Assembly (NCBI GenBank): GCA_947623585.1
Contig: CANQHA010000002.1
Span: forward strand, 1 to 64,000
Direction: 5' to 3'
DNA: 64,000 bases
Source: an uncultured Clostridia bacterium
GTDB taxonomy: Bacteria; Bacillota; Clostridia; Oscillospirales; Ruminococcaceae
Shown: positions 25,279 to 35,520 of the stretch, in pieces
Position numbering within the stretch: position 1 is the stretch's first letter
How the letters are laid out: each line of letters opens with the position of its first letter
Translations under genes and position numbers: made by a program
Notes under the pieces: generated by a model
What the model was told of the DNA's origin: nothing
Databases searched by the model: none
The model's input: the letters and a program-made list of their open reading frames with translations, nothing else

Positions 25279-25349
25279 GGGGAGTTTCCCTTAGGGCAGG
25301 GGGGTGAGAGGGTGAGGAAGGCGGGAAAAGTGCCCCACGTTCAAGTGGG

Positions 25350-25568
25350 AAAAGGTATTCCCATTTTCCTTGCGGGAAATGGGAATGCTATTTGAGCCAC
25401 CCCACCCTCACCGGGGTTTGTAGTGAAGCACTACATGGCAAAGCCCCCGCCCCTTGAGGGGCGGGGGCTCTCAAACTTAGCTGTTCCGCATGAAGTTTTG
25501 CGGGGGTGGGGTGACTTAAAATAGTATGAAATCTTTACCTCGTGAGAGGGAAAGATTGAATACCTTTT
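25350..25568. repeat. Palindromic element copy 4 (219 bp)
   Basis: Starts AAAAGGTATTC and ends GAATACCTTTT. The left hairpin is unique in the window (CCCATTTTCC with GGAAATGGG). The right hairpin (AATCTTTACCTCG...GAAAGATT) is the inverse of the left hairpin of copy 6. The spacer GTAGTGAAGCACTAC is shared with copy 1, and the centre is GCCCCTTGAGGGGC. It lies between convergent genes. The rest of the gap 25279-25726 holds a terminator and unassigned sequence. Confidence 0.85.
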
Positions 25569-25674
25569 TACAGCTTAGTTCGGCTCATTCGCAACTTTCG
25601 TCTCATCTCGCTTTCCCTCAGTTTGCACCTGCCCGCACTTGGCTCGTGGCGAACCCGCCTCAACGCACAAACAT

Positions 25675-25699
25675 CAAAAAAGCAGCCCTCGGGCTGCTT
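25675..25699 (-). terminator. Terminator of carD
   Basis: AAGCAGCCC and GGGCTGCTT form a 9-bp stem with a 2-nt loop at 25680-25699. On the minus strand it ends in TTTTTTGATG, right for an intrinsic terminator downstream of the CarD gene. Confidence 0.8.
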
Positions 25700-25726
25700 C
25701 CTTTTCATTCAATCCTCTGCCTCGCT

Positions 25727-26230
25727 TCACGCCTTTTCGCAGCACGCCGCGATGTAGCCCTTGACCTCCTTCGGGTCGATGCCGAGCGCGAAGCCGAATT
25801 CGTTATATAGCATATCCTCGGCGATCTTGAAAAACTTCATGTCCACCGCGGGCATATTCTTCTTGATGAGCGCAAATTCGCGCTGCTTCTCAAAGACATA
25901 CTTAATCACGCTTATCAGCTTGCGGCATTCATATGAGCGCACAAGCTCACGATAAAACACGTTCGCCAGCTTTGCATCCTTCGGAACGTCGAGGTCGGAT
26001 TCGATCTCGCTTATTCCGCCGATGAGCTCCTCGGCCTGATTTTTTGTGATCACCTTTCTCATCAAAATCGTCGAATCGACAGGCGTATAAATCTTCCCGT
26101 GGCGATACACCGGAGAAAGCGTATAATAGCTTTTCTGTCTGTCAAGTCCCGCAATATCGGGGTGGCCGATCTCCTCGATTCGGCAGACTCCCTCGCTGCC
26201 ATAGACCACATAATCGTTCACACAAAACAT
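25727..26230 (-). CDS. CarD family transcriptional regulator
   Basis: A 167-residue protein of the CarD/CdnL family. The N-terminal Tudor-like RNA polymerase-interaction domain is at residues 1-60 (FCVNDYVVYGSEGVCRIEEIG, KSYYTLSPVY), and the rest is the helical DNA-interacting domain (about 80-165). CarD binds the RNAP beta subunit and stabilises the open promoter complex, notably at rRNA promoters. The ATG follows ACGAGGTAA. Promoter at 26290-26318 and terminator at 25675 suggest a single-gene unit. It is divergent from thyA-folA. Confidence 0.88.
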   Translation of the reverse strand: MFCVNDYVVYGSEGVCRIEEIGHPDIAGLDRQKSYYTLSPVYRHGKIYTPVDSTILMRKVITKNQAEELIGGISEIESDLDVPKDAKLANVFYRELVRSYECRKLISVIKYVFEKQREFALIKKNMPAVDMKFFKIAEDMLYNEFGFALGIDPKEVKGYIAACCEKA

Positions 26231-26289
26231 AATTACCTCGTAATTTTCCGCCGCCCCCGGCGTTCAATGTCTGCTTTTATCACAGCTTG

Positions 26290-26318
26290 ATTATAGCATA
26301 AACAGCTAAAAAAATAAA
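26290..26318 (-). promoter_or_regulatory. Promoter of carD
   Basis: On the minus strand a consensus TATAAT (26290-26295) with extended TGC, and TTTATT as a poor -35 (26313-26318) at 17 bp. The extended -10 probably carries the activity. Confidence 0.6.
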
Positions 26319-26412
26319 GCATTTTTTTGGAAAAACCTGAAAAATCGGCTTTGTTCACAATCAGGGCTGATAATTTATTGTGCAATATTGACTAATATTA
26401 ACAGTAACTTTT

Positions 26413-26431
26413 TTGCACTTTAACGGTGCAA
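26413..26431. promoter_or_regulatory. Inverted repeat upstream of the thyA promoter
   Basis: TTGCAC and GTGCAA flank TTTAACG, 23 bp upstream of the thyA -35 box. It may be an operator or a remnant hairpin. The 309-bp gap 26231-26539 otherwise contains just the two promoters and AT-rich sequence. Confidence 0.35.
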
Positions 26432-26453
26432 AGAGAGAAAAAACGGCATAATC

Positions 26454-26482
26454 TTGCAAACCGAAGAAAAATGTGGTATCAT
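26454..26482 (+). promoter_or_regulatory. Promoter of thyA-folA
   Basis: TTGCAA (26454-26459), 17 bp, TATCAT (26477-26482). The start codon lies 57 bp further. Confidence 0.7.
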
Positions 26483-26539
26483 ATATATGTATCGGCCGAG
26501 AACCAAGCCGCGCCGAGAATTTTAAAGGAGGGCTTTTAA

Positions 26540-27445
26540 GTGGCGGAATTTGACGACATATACTGCGGGCTTCTGAAGAAGATCCTGAGCGACGGGCGCG
26601 AGGTTGAAAACCGCACCGGCGTCAACACGATAAAGATACCAGCCTTTCATTTTCAGATAGACGCGGGCAGAGAATTTCCTATTCTGACGACAAAGCAGGT
26701 CTTTATCCGTCAGGCGGTTTTGGAGATGCTTTGGATATATCAGGCGCAGTCGAACGACGTTCGCTGGCTTCAGCAGCGGGGCGTTCACATTTGGGACGAG
26801 TGGGAGATCGACGGCGAGGGCTATTGGAACGCCTCTCAGATGCTCCCCGATGAAAACGGCAGGCTCGTTAAAACCGACGTTCATAAATTTTTCGGTCGAG
26901 AATGGGCGCACACCATCGGCACGGCTTACGGCTGGATAGTTAGAAAATTCGGTCTGACGCAGCAGCTCATTGAAAAGCTGAAAAATCAGCGGAGCGACCG
27001 GCGCATGGTGATGTCTCTTTGGCAGAACGATTACCTTGAAACGGCGGTGCTTCCCTCCTGCGTTTGGTCGAGCGAATGGGACGTGACCGGCGGCAAGCTG
27101 AACGCTTGGGTGCATCAGCGAAGCTGCGACGTTCCGCTCGGGCTGCCCTTCAACGTAACTCAGTACGCGGTTTTGCAGAGAATGCTCGCGCAGGCAGCGG
27201 GGCTTGAAGTCGGCACTATCGACTGGTCGATAAAGGACGCCCATGTTTATGTCAATCAGCTTGAGGGCGTAAAAGAACAGCTCAAAAGATATGACGAAAA
27301 CGGCGGAGGGCTTCCCGCGCCGCAGCTTTGGCTTAACCCCGAGGTCACGGATTTCTTTGAATTCGACAATTCGACCGAGTGCCGGGACGTTAAGCTGACG
27401 GATTATCGCCATATGGGAAAGATCAGCTTCCCGATAGCGCAGTGA
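26540..27445 (+). CDS. thyA: Thymidylate synthase
   Basis: A 301-residue ThyA that methylates dUMP to dTMP with methylene-tetrahydrofolate. The folate and phosphate-binding pieces are visible (ENRTGVNT, FPILTTKQVF), the catalytic cysteine is Cys174 (LPSCVWSSEWD), followed by HQRSCDVPLGLPFNVTQY and DAHVYVNQL. The start is GTG at 26540, 9 nt after AAAGGAGGG. The LPSCVW sequence replaces the more common PPCH at the active site, but the Cys is kept. It is 10 nt before folA, the enzyme that regenerates tetrahydrofolate from its product dihydrofolate. Confidence 0.96.
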   Translation: MAEFDDIYCGLLKKILSDGREVENRTGVNTIKIPAFHFQIDAGREFPILTTKQVFIRQAVLEMLWIYQAQSNDVRWLQQRGVHIWDEWEIDGEGYWNASQMLPDENGRLVKTDVHKFFGREWAHTIGTAYGWIVRKFGLTQQLIEKLKNQRSDRRMVMSLWQNDYLETAVLPSCVWSSEWDVTGGKLNAWVHQRSCDVPLGLPFNVTQYAVLQRMLAQAAGLEVGTIDWSIKDAHVYVNQLEGVKEQLKRYDENGGGLPAPQLWLNPEVTDFFEFDNSTECRDVKLTDYRHMGKISFPIAQ

Positions 27446-27455
27446 GGTGTGAAAA

Positions 27456-27932
27456 ATGTCCGTAAAAATAATCGCCGCGATAGGAAAAAACAGAGAGCTC
27501 GGCGGCGGCAACTCGCTTTTGTGGAGCCTCCCCGGCGACATGAAATTCTTCCGCGAGACTACCCGCGGCGCCACGGTGATCATGGGCCGCCTGACCTATG
27601 AGTCGATAGGAAGACCTCTGCCGAAGCGCAGAAACATCGTCGTCTCAAAAAGCCCCGATTTTTGTCCCGAGGGCGTCGAGGTCTTTAAGTCTTTGAGCGA
27701 GGCCCTTGAGGCCGCCGGCGGGGGCAATGTTTTCGTGATAGGCGGCGCGAGCGTATATCGCCAGGCGCTCCCCCTTGCCGACGAGCTTATACTCACCGAG
27801 ATAGACTGCGAATACCCGAGCGCCGACGTGTTTTTCCCCGAGTTTGACAAATCGGGCTGGCAGAAAAAGATCCTCGCCGAGAACGAAGACGGCGGCGTGC
27901 GCTATCGCCACGCAGTCTATACCCGCGTTTAG
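27456..27932 (+). CDS. folA: Dihydrofolate reductase
   Basis: A 158-residue DHFR. Signatures are IIAAIGKNRELGGGNSLLW (substrate and NADPH loops), LPGDMKFFRETT with the acidic active-site residue (Asp27-like, in GDMKFF), VIMGRLTYESIG and VFVIGGASVYRQAL. It reduces dihydrofolate made by the adjacent thymidylate synthase. A GAGGTG site is 8 nt before the ATG. Length is normal, and it closes the two-gene thyA-folA operon. Confidence 0.96.
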   Translation: MSVKIIAAIGKNRELGGGNSLLWSLPGDMKFFRETTRGATVIMGRLTYESIGRPLPKRRNIVVSKSPDFCPEGVEVFKSLSEALEAAGGGNVFVIGGASVYRQALPLADELILTEIDCEYPSADVFFPEFDKSGWQKKILAENEDGGVRYRHAVYTRV

Positions 27933-27964
27933 AGCCGAAAAGGCAAAAATTTTTCCAAAAGGGC

Positions 27965-27993
27965 TTGACAACGCCCCGCCGATTTGATATAAT
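27965..27993 (+). promoter_or_regulatory. Consensus promoter of tRNA-Val
   Basis: TTGACA (27965-27970), 17 bp and TATAAT (27988-27993): a perfect consensus. The tRNA begins 15 bp after the -10 box. Confidence 0.9.
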
Positions 27994-28007
27994 CACAATG
28001 TTGTCAC

Positions 28008-28083
28008 GAGGGTATAGCTCAGCTGGTAGAGCACCTGCTTGACGTGCAGGGGGTCATAGGTTCGAGTCCTATTATCCTCACCA
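28008..28083 (+). tRNA. tRNA-Val(GAC)
   Basis: Runs from GAGGGTATAGCTCAGCTGG to TATCCTCACCA, 76 nt with encoded CCA. The acceptor GAGGGTA/TATCCTC pairs with one wobble, the D-arm and T-arm (GGTTCGAGTCC) are normal, and the anticodon loop TTGACGT gives anticodon GAC. Confidence 0.95.
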
Positions 28084-28088
28084 AAAAA
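28063..28088 (+). repeat. Direct repeat 1: tRNA-Val 3' end (attachment-site-like)
   Basis: The last part of the T-arm, the acceptor 3' strand, CCA and five further A residues of tRNA-Val form the first of two identical 26-bp direct repeats. The second begins 265 bp downstream. This is the signature of integrase-mediated insertion at a tRNA gene. Confidence 0.75.
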
Positions 28089-28119
28089 TAACAGCGCCGC
28101 AAGGTGCTGTTATTTTTTT
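28088..28119 (+). terminator. Terminator of tRNA-Val
   Basis: AATAACAGC and GCTGTTATT pair around a CGCCGCAAGGT region and are followed by TTTTTTG. It starts directly after the CCA end. Confidence 0.75.
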
Positions 28120-28242
28120 GACGTGGGTGTATAGTCTGAGAAGCTATGCTCAAAGCGCTCACAAGGCGGTTAAAACGCAGAAAGTACAACATTCGCAAAT
28201 GTTTCAAATTCGACAATGTGCGGGCGCTTTGAATCATGGACG

Positions 28243-28320
28243 CGATTGCTTTTCCGCAAGACGACCGAGCCGATTCTGCATGGCGAGGGAAGTCGAGCGG
28301 CAAAAAGCAACGCTTCCATT
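28243..28320. repeat. Dispersed module inside the tRNA-tail duplication
   Basis: The reverse complement of this stretch matches 8868-8946 (shared GAAGCGTTGCTTTT, CCGCTCGAC and GTCTTGCGGAAAGCAATCGC, with a few differences). It lies between the two att-like repeats. The rest of 28120-28242 is unassigned, without a credible ORF. Confidence 0.6.
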
Positions 28321-28327
28321 GAGGTTA

Positions 28328-28353
28328 CGAGTCCTATTATCCTCACCAAAAAA
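28328..28353 (+). repeat. Direct repeat 2: displaced copy of the tRNA-Val 3' end
   Basis: Identical over 26 bp to 28063-28088, including the CCA triplet, but preceded by unrelated sequence, so it is not a functional tRNA. A different terminator follows it. It would be the second attachment site (attL or attR) of an inserted element that has mostly been lost. Confidence 0.75.
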
Positions 28354-28381
28354 GTCCTTGCCGTTTGGCGAGGGCTTTTTG
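28348..28381 (+). terminator. Terminator after the displaced tRNA tail
   Basis: AAAAAGTCCTTGCC pairs with GGCGAGGGCTTTTT over a GTTT loop, with two G-T pairs, and ends in a T-run. It could be the original terminator of tRNA-Val, separated from the gene by the insertion. Confidence 0.7.
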
Positions 28382-28404
28382 CCAATAAGAGGGAGGATGC
28401 CATC

Positions 28405-29646
28405 ATGTCTTTATTCGGGAAAAAAGAAAAAGAAGAAATCGCGCGCTTGAAAGCACAGCTAACGCCGGAACAAATTCAAATTGCCGATGTTACCGCAGAG
28501 TTGGACCGCGTAAAAGCCCAGCTTCAAAACGTGCAGCAAAGTTTGCTGCAAGCTCAGAACGAGTTGTCAGTTAAAAGGGCTCAAATCATTGAAACCGATG
28601 AAGCGGTTCTTATGCAGTCGTTTGGATTTTACACGCCGCATTATAGCTATACAACCTCGGAACAGTATCAAAACAGATTAAAAGCTATCCGCGACGAGCA
28701 AAAGGAAATGATAAAATCAGGAATAGCTGCAACGGGAAACATGAATTGGCAGGTTAACGGCAGCGCTTCAAAGGGCAAAAAAATGGTAACCGATATGCAA
28801 AAACTCCTTTTGCGCGCCTACAACGCAGAGTGCGATGATGCGATCGAACACGTTAAATTCAACAACGTAGAGGCGTGTCAAAAGAAAATCTCAGCTTCAG
28901 CAGAGGCTATATCGAAGCTCGGTTCAATGATGAGCATAGCTATTTCACCGAGATATATTTCGTTGAAAATGAACGAACTGTTTTTAATGCATGAATACCA
29001 GTTGAAAAAGCAGGACGAAAAGGAAGAGCAGAAGCGCTTGCGTGAAGAAATGCGCGAACAAGCAAAGCTGCAAAAAGAAATAGAAAATTCGCGCAAAGAA
29101 CTTGAAAAAGAGCAAACGCACTATCAGAACGCGCTCAATAAATTAAATCAGCAATTTGCTTCCGCCGGAGAAACCGAAAAAGAGATTCTTGCCGAAAAAC
29201 GAGCCGAAATAATGGAGCAACTGTCTGAGTTGGACAAAGCAATAAAGGACGTAGACTATCGTGCGGCTAATCAAAAGGCGGGCTATGTATATGTTATTTC
29301 AAACATCGGGGCGTTTGGCGAGGGCGTATATAAAATCGGCATGACGCGCCGTCTTGACCCGATGGAGCGCATAGATGAGCTTGGGGACGCTTCGGTGCCG
29401 TTTGATTTTGATATCCACGCCATGATATTTACCGAGGACGCGCCAAAGCTGGAAGCCGCTTTACATAAAGCGTTTGAAAACAGAAGAGTCAATATGGTTA
29501 ATGCCAGACGAGAGTTTTTCAAAGTGTCTCTTGACGAAATCAAAAATGTTATACGTCAAAACTTCGATAAAACCGTAGAATTCGTTGACGTGCCTGATGC
29601 CGAACAATACCGCCAGACTTTGTTGATGCGTAACGCTCAGCAATAA
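28405..29646 (+). CDS. DUF4041 / T5orf172 (GIY-YIG fold) coiled-coil protein
   Basis: A 413-residue protein. After a charged start (SLFGKKEKEEIARLKAQL) come coiled-coils at about 10-60 and 190-285, with a DUF4041-like segment between them (AVLMQSFGFYTPHY, then IKSGIAATGNMNW). Residues 293-390 read as the T5orf172/Mug113 type of GIY-YIG domain: GYVYVISN, VYKIGMTRR and LEAALHKAFENRRVN with a conserved FF..S end. These domains occur in phage and mobile-element proteins and may be nucleases, but activity is not proven. The ATG at 28405 follows GGGAGG by 8 nt; the upstream 63 codons of the track ORF run through the repeat and terminator. It is more AT-rich than the neighbouring genes and lies next to an integration scar, so horizontal transfer is likely. 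Confidence 0.82.
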   Translation: MSLFGKKEKEEIARLKAQLTPEQIQIADVTAELDRVKAQLQNVQQSLLQAQNELSVKRAQIIETDEAVLMQSFGFYTPHYSYTTSEQYQNRLKAIRDEQKEMIKSGIAATGNMNWQVNGSASKGKKMVTDMQKLLLRAYNAECDDAIEHVKFNNVEACQKKISASAEAISKLGSMMSIAISPRYISLKMNELFLMHEYQLKKQDEKEEQKRLREEMREQAKLQKEIENSRKELEKEQTHYQNALNKLNQQFASAGETEKEILAEKRAEIMEQLSELDKAIKDVDYRAANQKAGYVYVISNIGAFGEGVYKIGMTRRLDPMERIDELGDASVPFDFDIHAMIFTEDAPKLEAALHKAFENRRVNMVNARREFFKVSLDEIKNVIRQNFDKTVEFVDVPDAEQYRQTLLMRNAQQ

Positions 29647-29649
29647 AAC

Positions 29650-29789
29650 AGACTGTGAGCGGCGAGCCAACGCCGCAACGGCGAACGAGCGCGAACGGTA
29701 AGAAATAACGCTTCTGTTTCCGGCTTTTTTCCCACAAAGCTGCGCTTTGCGGGGACCCCTTTTTTCGTTTGCGAATTTTTTGCAGGCAT
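29650..29789. repeat. Dispersed module left of copy 5
   Basis: The reverse complement matches two separate parts of 8783-9085: 29656-29718 with 9037-9085 (GCGTTATTTCTT and CCGTTCGCGCTCG shared) and 29725-29796 with 8783-8855 (AAACGAAAAAAGGGGTCCCC shared). In both places the module directly joins a GGATACCTTTTATG end of the palindromic family. Confidence 0.65.
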
Positions 29790-30013
29790 AAAAGGTATCC
29801 ATATTTTCCGGCAGAGGAAAATATGGATGCTATCGCTTAGCACCCCACCCCGCCGCACTACCTGCGAAAGGAAAGTTTGAGAGCCCCCGCCCCTAAGAGG
29901 GGAGGGGGCGGCTCACTTATCCCTATCCGTAGAAAGTCCGACGGGGGAGGGGTGACTAAACGATAGCATTCGAAAAAATTCCGCCCCGAGGCGGGATTTT
30001 GCGAATACCTTTT
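29790..30013. repeat. Palindromic element copy 5 (224 bp)
   Basis: Starts AAAAGGTATCC and ends GAATACCTTTT. The left hairpin is CCATATTTTCC/GGAAAATATGG, the cassette found at the right end of copies 1-3. The right hairpin is unique: CGAAAAAATTCCGCC with GGCGGGATTTTGCG. The left spacer GCCGCACTACCTGCGAAAGG is shared with copy 3 in the same orientation and with copy 7 in inverse orientation. It lies between convergent genes. Confidence 0.85.
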
Positions 30014-30098
30014 CGCAGGCCGGTTCGGCGCTCGCAGAACGCAGGTAATTGCTGCAAGCCGGTCGCTCAATATGCCCTCTCCTGCAACCCTCTCGGCC

Positions 30099-30578
30099 CT
30101 ATTCCCTATAAAAAATCTCAGTCAGGCTTTCGAGACCGAGCCTGTCGCTTTCGTCAAAATATGCCGGCTCGACGCTGTCCATGTCGAGCACGCCCCAGAT
30201 ATTGCCGCCCTTTTTGAGGGGTATGACAATCTCGGAGTGCGTGTTGCAGTCGCAGGCGATATGCCCCTCGAAGCAATCGACCTCGTCAACGACGACAGAT
30301 TCGCCGCGCTTAAGCGCGGTCCCGCAGACGCCCGCGCCGAGAGCTATCCTCGAAACGGCGGGCTTTCCCTGAAAAGGCCCGAGCCTCAGACCGTTTTCGT
30401 CGGCAAGATAAAACCCCGCCCAGTTTGCGCCCTCAAACGCCTGTTTTATGACCGAGCAGGCGTTCGCGAGAACTGCGATAAGGTCGGTCTCGCCGGCGGT
30501 ATATAACAAAAGCTGCTCTTTGAGCATTTTGTAAAATTCGGTTTTATCCTTCGGATATTCAACTTCGATATAACTCAT
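30099..30578 (-). CDS. Free methionine-(R)-sulfoxide reductase (GAF domain)
   Basis: A 159-residue single GAF-domain protein of the fRMsr family: NWAGFYL (52-58), RLGPFQGKPA, GAGVCGTAL (Cys85), FEGHIACDC (Cys109) and HSEIVIPL. The family reduces free methionine R-sulfoxide in the cytosol, using Cys109-like as catalytic residue and other cysteines for the disulfide. The position equal to Escherichia coli Cys84 is Val75 here (GKPAVSRI), while Cys85, Cys102, Cys109 and Cys111 remain, so the resolving route may differ. It starts 14 nt after atpC on the same strand, so it is likely read through from the ATP synthase operon. Confidence 0.87.
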   Translation of the reverse strand: MSYIEVEYPKDKTEFYKMLKEQLLLYTAGETDLIAVLANACSVIKQAFEGANWAGFYLADENGLRLGPFQGKPAVSRIALGAGVCGTALKRGESVVVDEVDCFEGHIACDCNTHSEIVIPLKKGGNIWGVLDMDSVEPAYFDESDRLGLESLTEIFYRE

Positions 30579-30592
30579 TTTTACCCTTTCGT

Positions 30593-33288
<2,696 letters not shown>

Positions 33289-33299
<11 letters not shown>

Positions 33300-35022
33300 C
33301 GCACACCGCCTTTGCGACCTCGGCGATATCCTCTTTGTCCTGCTGCGAGAGCTTCTGCCCGCCGTTTATGCGGTCAACGATATCGTTTCTGTCGCGATAG
33401 AGCCGCCTTAAAAATCTTCTGACGGTTTTGCCGAAATCCGCGTCGTCAACGCCGTCAAGACAGCGCGAGGTCGCCGCGGTCAGAATCGCTACCTGCTGCC
33501 ACTCCGAGTATGGCGCTCCCTGCTCCTGCTTGAGGGCGTTCATGAGTATCTCTCCGGCGCGAAGGCTTTTTTGCATTTCGTCGTCAAGATAATTTGAGAA
33601 CTGAGTGAAGACTTTCATCTCGCGATACTGCGCAAGCTCGAGACGAAGCGTGCCGGCGGCGGATTTCAGGCAGTCGGTCATGGCGTCTCCTCCGACGCGT
33701 GAGACCGAAAGCCCGACGTTTACCGCAGGGCGCTGACCCGAGCGGAACAGCGAGGTATCCAAAAAGATCTGTCCGTCGGTTATCGAGATTATGTTTGTAG
33801 GGATATACGCGGAAACGTTCCCCGAAAGGGTCTCGACGATAGGCAGGGCGGTCATGCTTCCGCCGCCGTGAGACGACGAAAGGTGCGCCGAGCGCTCCAA
33901 AAGCCTTGAATGGAGATAGAAAACGTCGCCCGGGTATGCTTCGCGCCCGGGGCTTCTTCCGAGAACGAGGCTCAAAGAGCGATAGGCGACGGCGTGCTTT
34001 GAAAGGTCGTCATAGACGATGAGAACGTCGCGCCCCTCTTTCATGAAATACTCCGCCATTGCGCAGCCCGAATAAGGCGCGATATATTGAAGCGGAGCGG
34101 AATCGCTCGCCGAAGCCAAAATTACTATGGTATACTGCATCGCCCCCGCTTCTTCAAGCGTCTTTACGAGCCGCCTTACCGAGCTCGCTTTCTGACCGAT
34201 AGCGACGTAAACGCAGATAACTCCCGAGTCTTTTTGGTTTAAAATGGTATCTACGGCGATAGCGGTCTTTCCGGTCTGCCTGTCGCCGATGATAAGCTCG
34301 CGCTGCCCCCTGCCGATAGGGAACATCGAGTCGATAGAGAGTATTCCGGTTTTAAGAGGCTTGTTGACCGGCTGCCTCGCCGCGATGCCGGGTGCGGGGC
34401 TTTCGACCGGGAAATATCCCGCCGGCTGGATTTCGCCCTTGCCGTCGATAGGAACTCCGAGAGCGTCGGTAACTCTGCCGATAAACCCTTCTCCGACCGG
34501 AACGCCCGCCGATTTTTTCGTTCTTTTAACGTGCGTCCCCGCAGCAACGCTGTCGTCCGAGTCGAACAGAATGCAGCCGAGCGAGGTCTTTGAGATGTTT
34601 TGCACCATTCCGCGCGCTCCGCCCTCAAAGAGGAGTATCTCGCCGTAAGCGGCCTTTGTCAGTCCGCTGACTACCGCAACTCCGTCTCCGACGGTGACGA
34701 CCGTGCCGATCTCCTCGGAAACGGGAAGCGGCTCGAATTCATCTACCGCCCTTTTCAGCAGGGGAATTACCCCGCCCTCGTCGTTTCCGACCGACTGCAT
34801 GGCCTCGTGAAGCTGCCGAAGAAGCCCCTCGGTGCTCCAGTCGTAAATATCCGAGCCGACCTCGAGGCGGAAACCGTTCACAAGCCTCGGGTCGCGAGCC
34901 CACTGGAAATAGCAGCGCTCGTTATATTTCAGCTCAATAAAGCGCTCGAAGCGCCTGCGCTGGTCGATAGTCGGCTCCACGGCGGAATAGAGCACCGCCC
35001 GAAGTCTTTTCGTATCACTCAT
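33289..35022 (-). CDS. atpA: ATP synthase alpha subunit with N-terminal delta-like domain (delta-alpha fusion)
   Basis: A 577-residue protein; ordinary alpha subunits have about 500-510. From residue 84 on it is alpha: VIPLLKRAVDEFE, EEIGTVVTVGDGVAVVSG, P-loop GDRQTGKT (about 245-252), SIDSMFPIGRGQR and LSVSRVGGDA with the arginine finger region. The first 75-80 residues read FERFIELKYNERCYFQWARD, LVNGFRLEVGSDIYD and STEGLLRQLHEAM, which fits the C-terminal domain of delta (the GG-rV-GD-viD-S-rgrL pattern). The operon has no separate delta gene between atpF and atpA, so this fusion probably supplies stator function, with the delta N-terminal domain lost. The ATG at 35022 is 8 nt after AAAGGA and overlaps atpF by 8 nt; the TTG in the track is less likely. 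Confidence 0.9.
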
Positions 35023-35506
35023 TTGCGTTTTCCTTTTCAACTGAGGCTAAAAACGTCTCGAAAGCCTCGGCGGCGCTTGACAAAACAGCCTTTTCGACAG
35101 ATTCGGCGGCAAGCTCGGAAATGTCGGCCGCGCTTTGCTCGAGCGCTTTTTTGCGAATGGATTCCGCCTCGGCGCGGGCGTCGGAAATTATTTTTTCGGC
35201 TTCGGCCTCGGCGTCGGAAATCTTTTGATCGTATTGCTCCTGCGCCGAGCGGGCGGCTTCCGCCATGCGGCGCTTTGCGTCTTCTTCCTTTTCGGCGGTC
35301 CTTTGGTCTACCGATTCAAGAGCCTCGTCGGCCTCTTTCAGCTTTTTCGCGGCTTCGTCCGCCTGCTGCTTATATTCCGCCTCTCTTGCGTCGATAAATT
35401 TCTTTATCGGCTTATAGAGCAGGAAATAAAGCACTGCGAAAAGGATCACAAAGTTCAGCATATGAAGAAGGATCTGCTGAACGTCGATATTCAGCGGCAA
35501 TTTCAT
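35015..35506 (-). CDS. atpF: ATP synthase Fo b subunit
   Basis: A 163-residue peripheral stalk subunit. A single membrane helix at residues 10-30 (ILLHMLNFVILFAVLYFLLYKPIKKFI) is followed by a long charged helix rich in Ala, Glu and Lys (AREAEYKQQADEAAKKLKEADEAL), which would form the right-handed b dimer. The end, LAAESVEKAVLSSAAEAFETFL, would contact delta. AAGGAGG precedes the ATG with good spacing. No delta domain is fused to b here, unlike in mycobacteria; delta-like sequence is on alpha instead. Confidence 0.95.
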   Translation of the reverse strand: MKLPLNIDVQQILLHMLNFVILFAVLYFLLYKPIKKFIDAREAEYKQQADEAAKKLKEADEALESVDQRTAEKEEDAKRRMAEAARSAQEQYDQKISDAEAEAEKIISDARAEAESIRKKALEQSAADISELAAESVEKAVLSSAAEAFETFLASVEKENANE

Positions 35507-35520
35507 GCCTTATTTCCTCC

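Noticed and set aside
28216-28404. Upstream 63-codon extension of the DUF4041 ORF
   Set aside because: It crosses the displaced tRNA tail and a terminator; the ATG at 28405 has a proper ribosome binding site.
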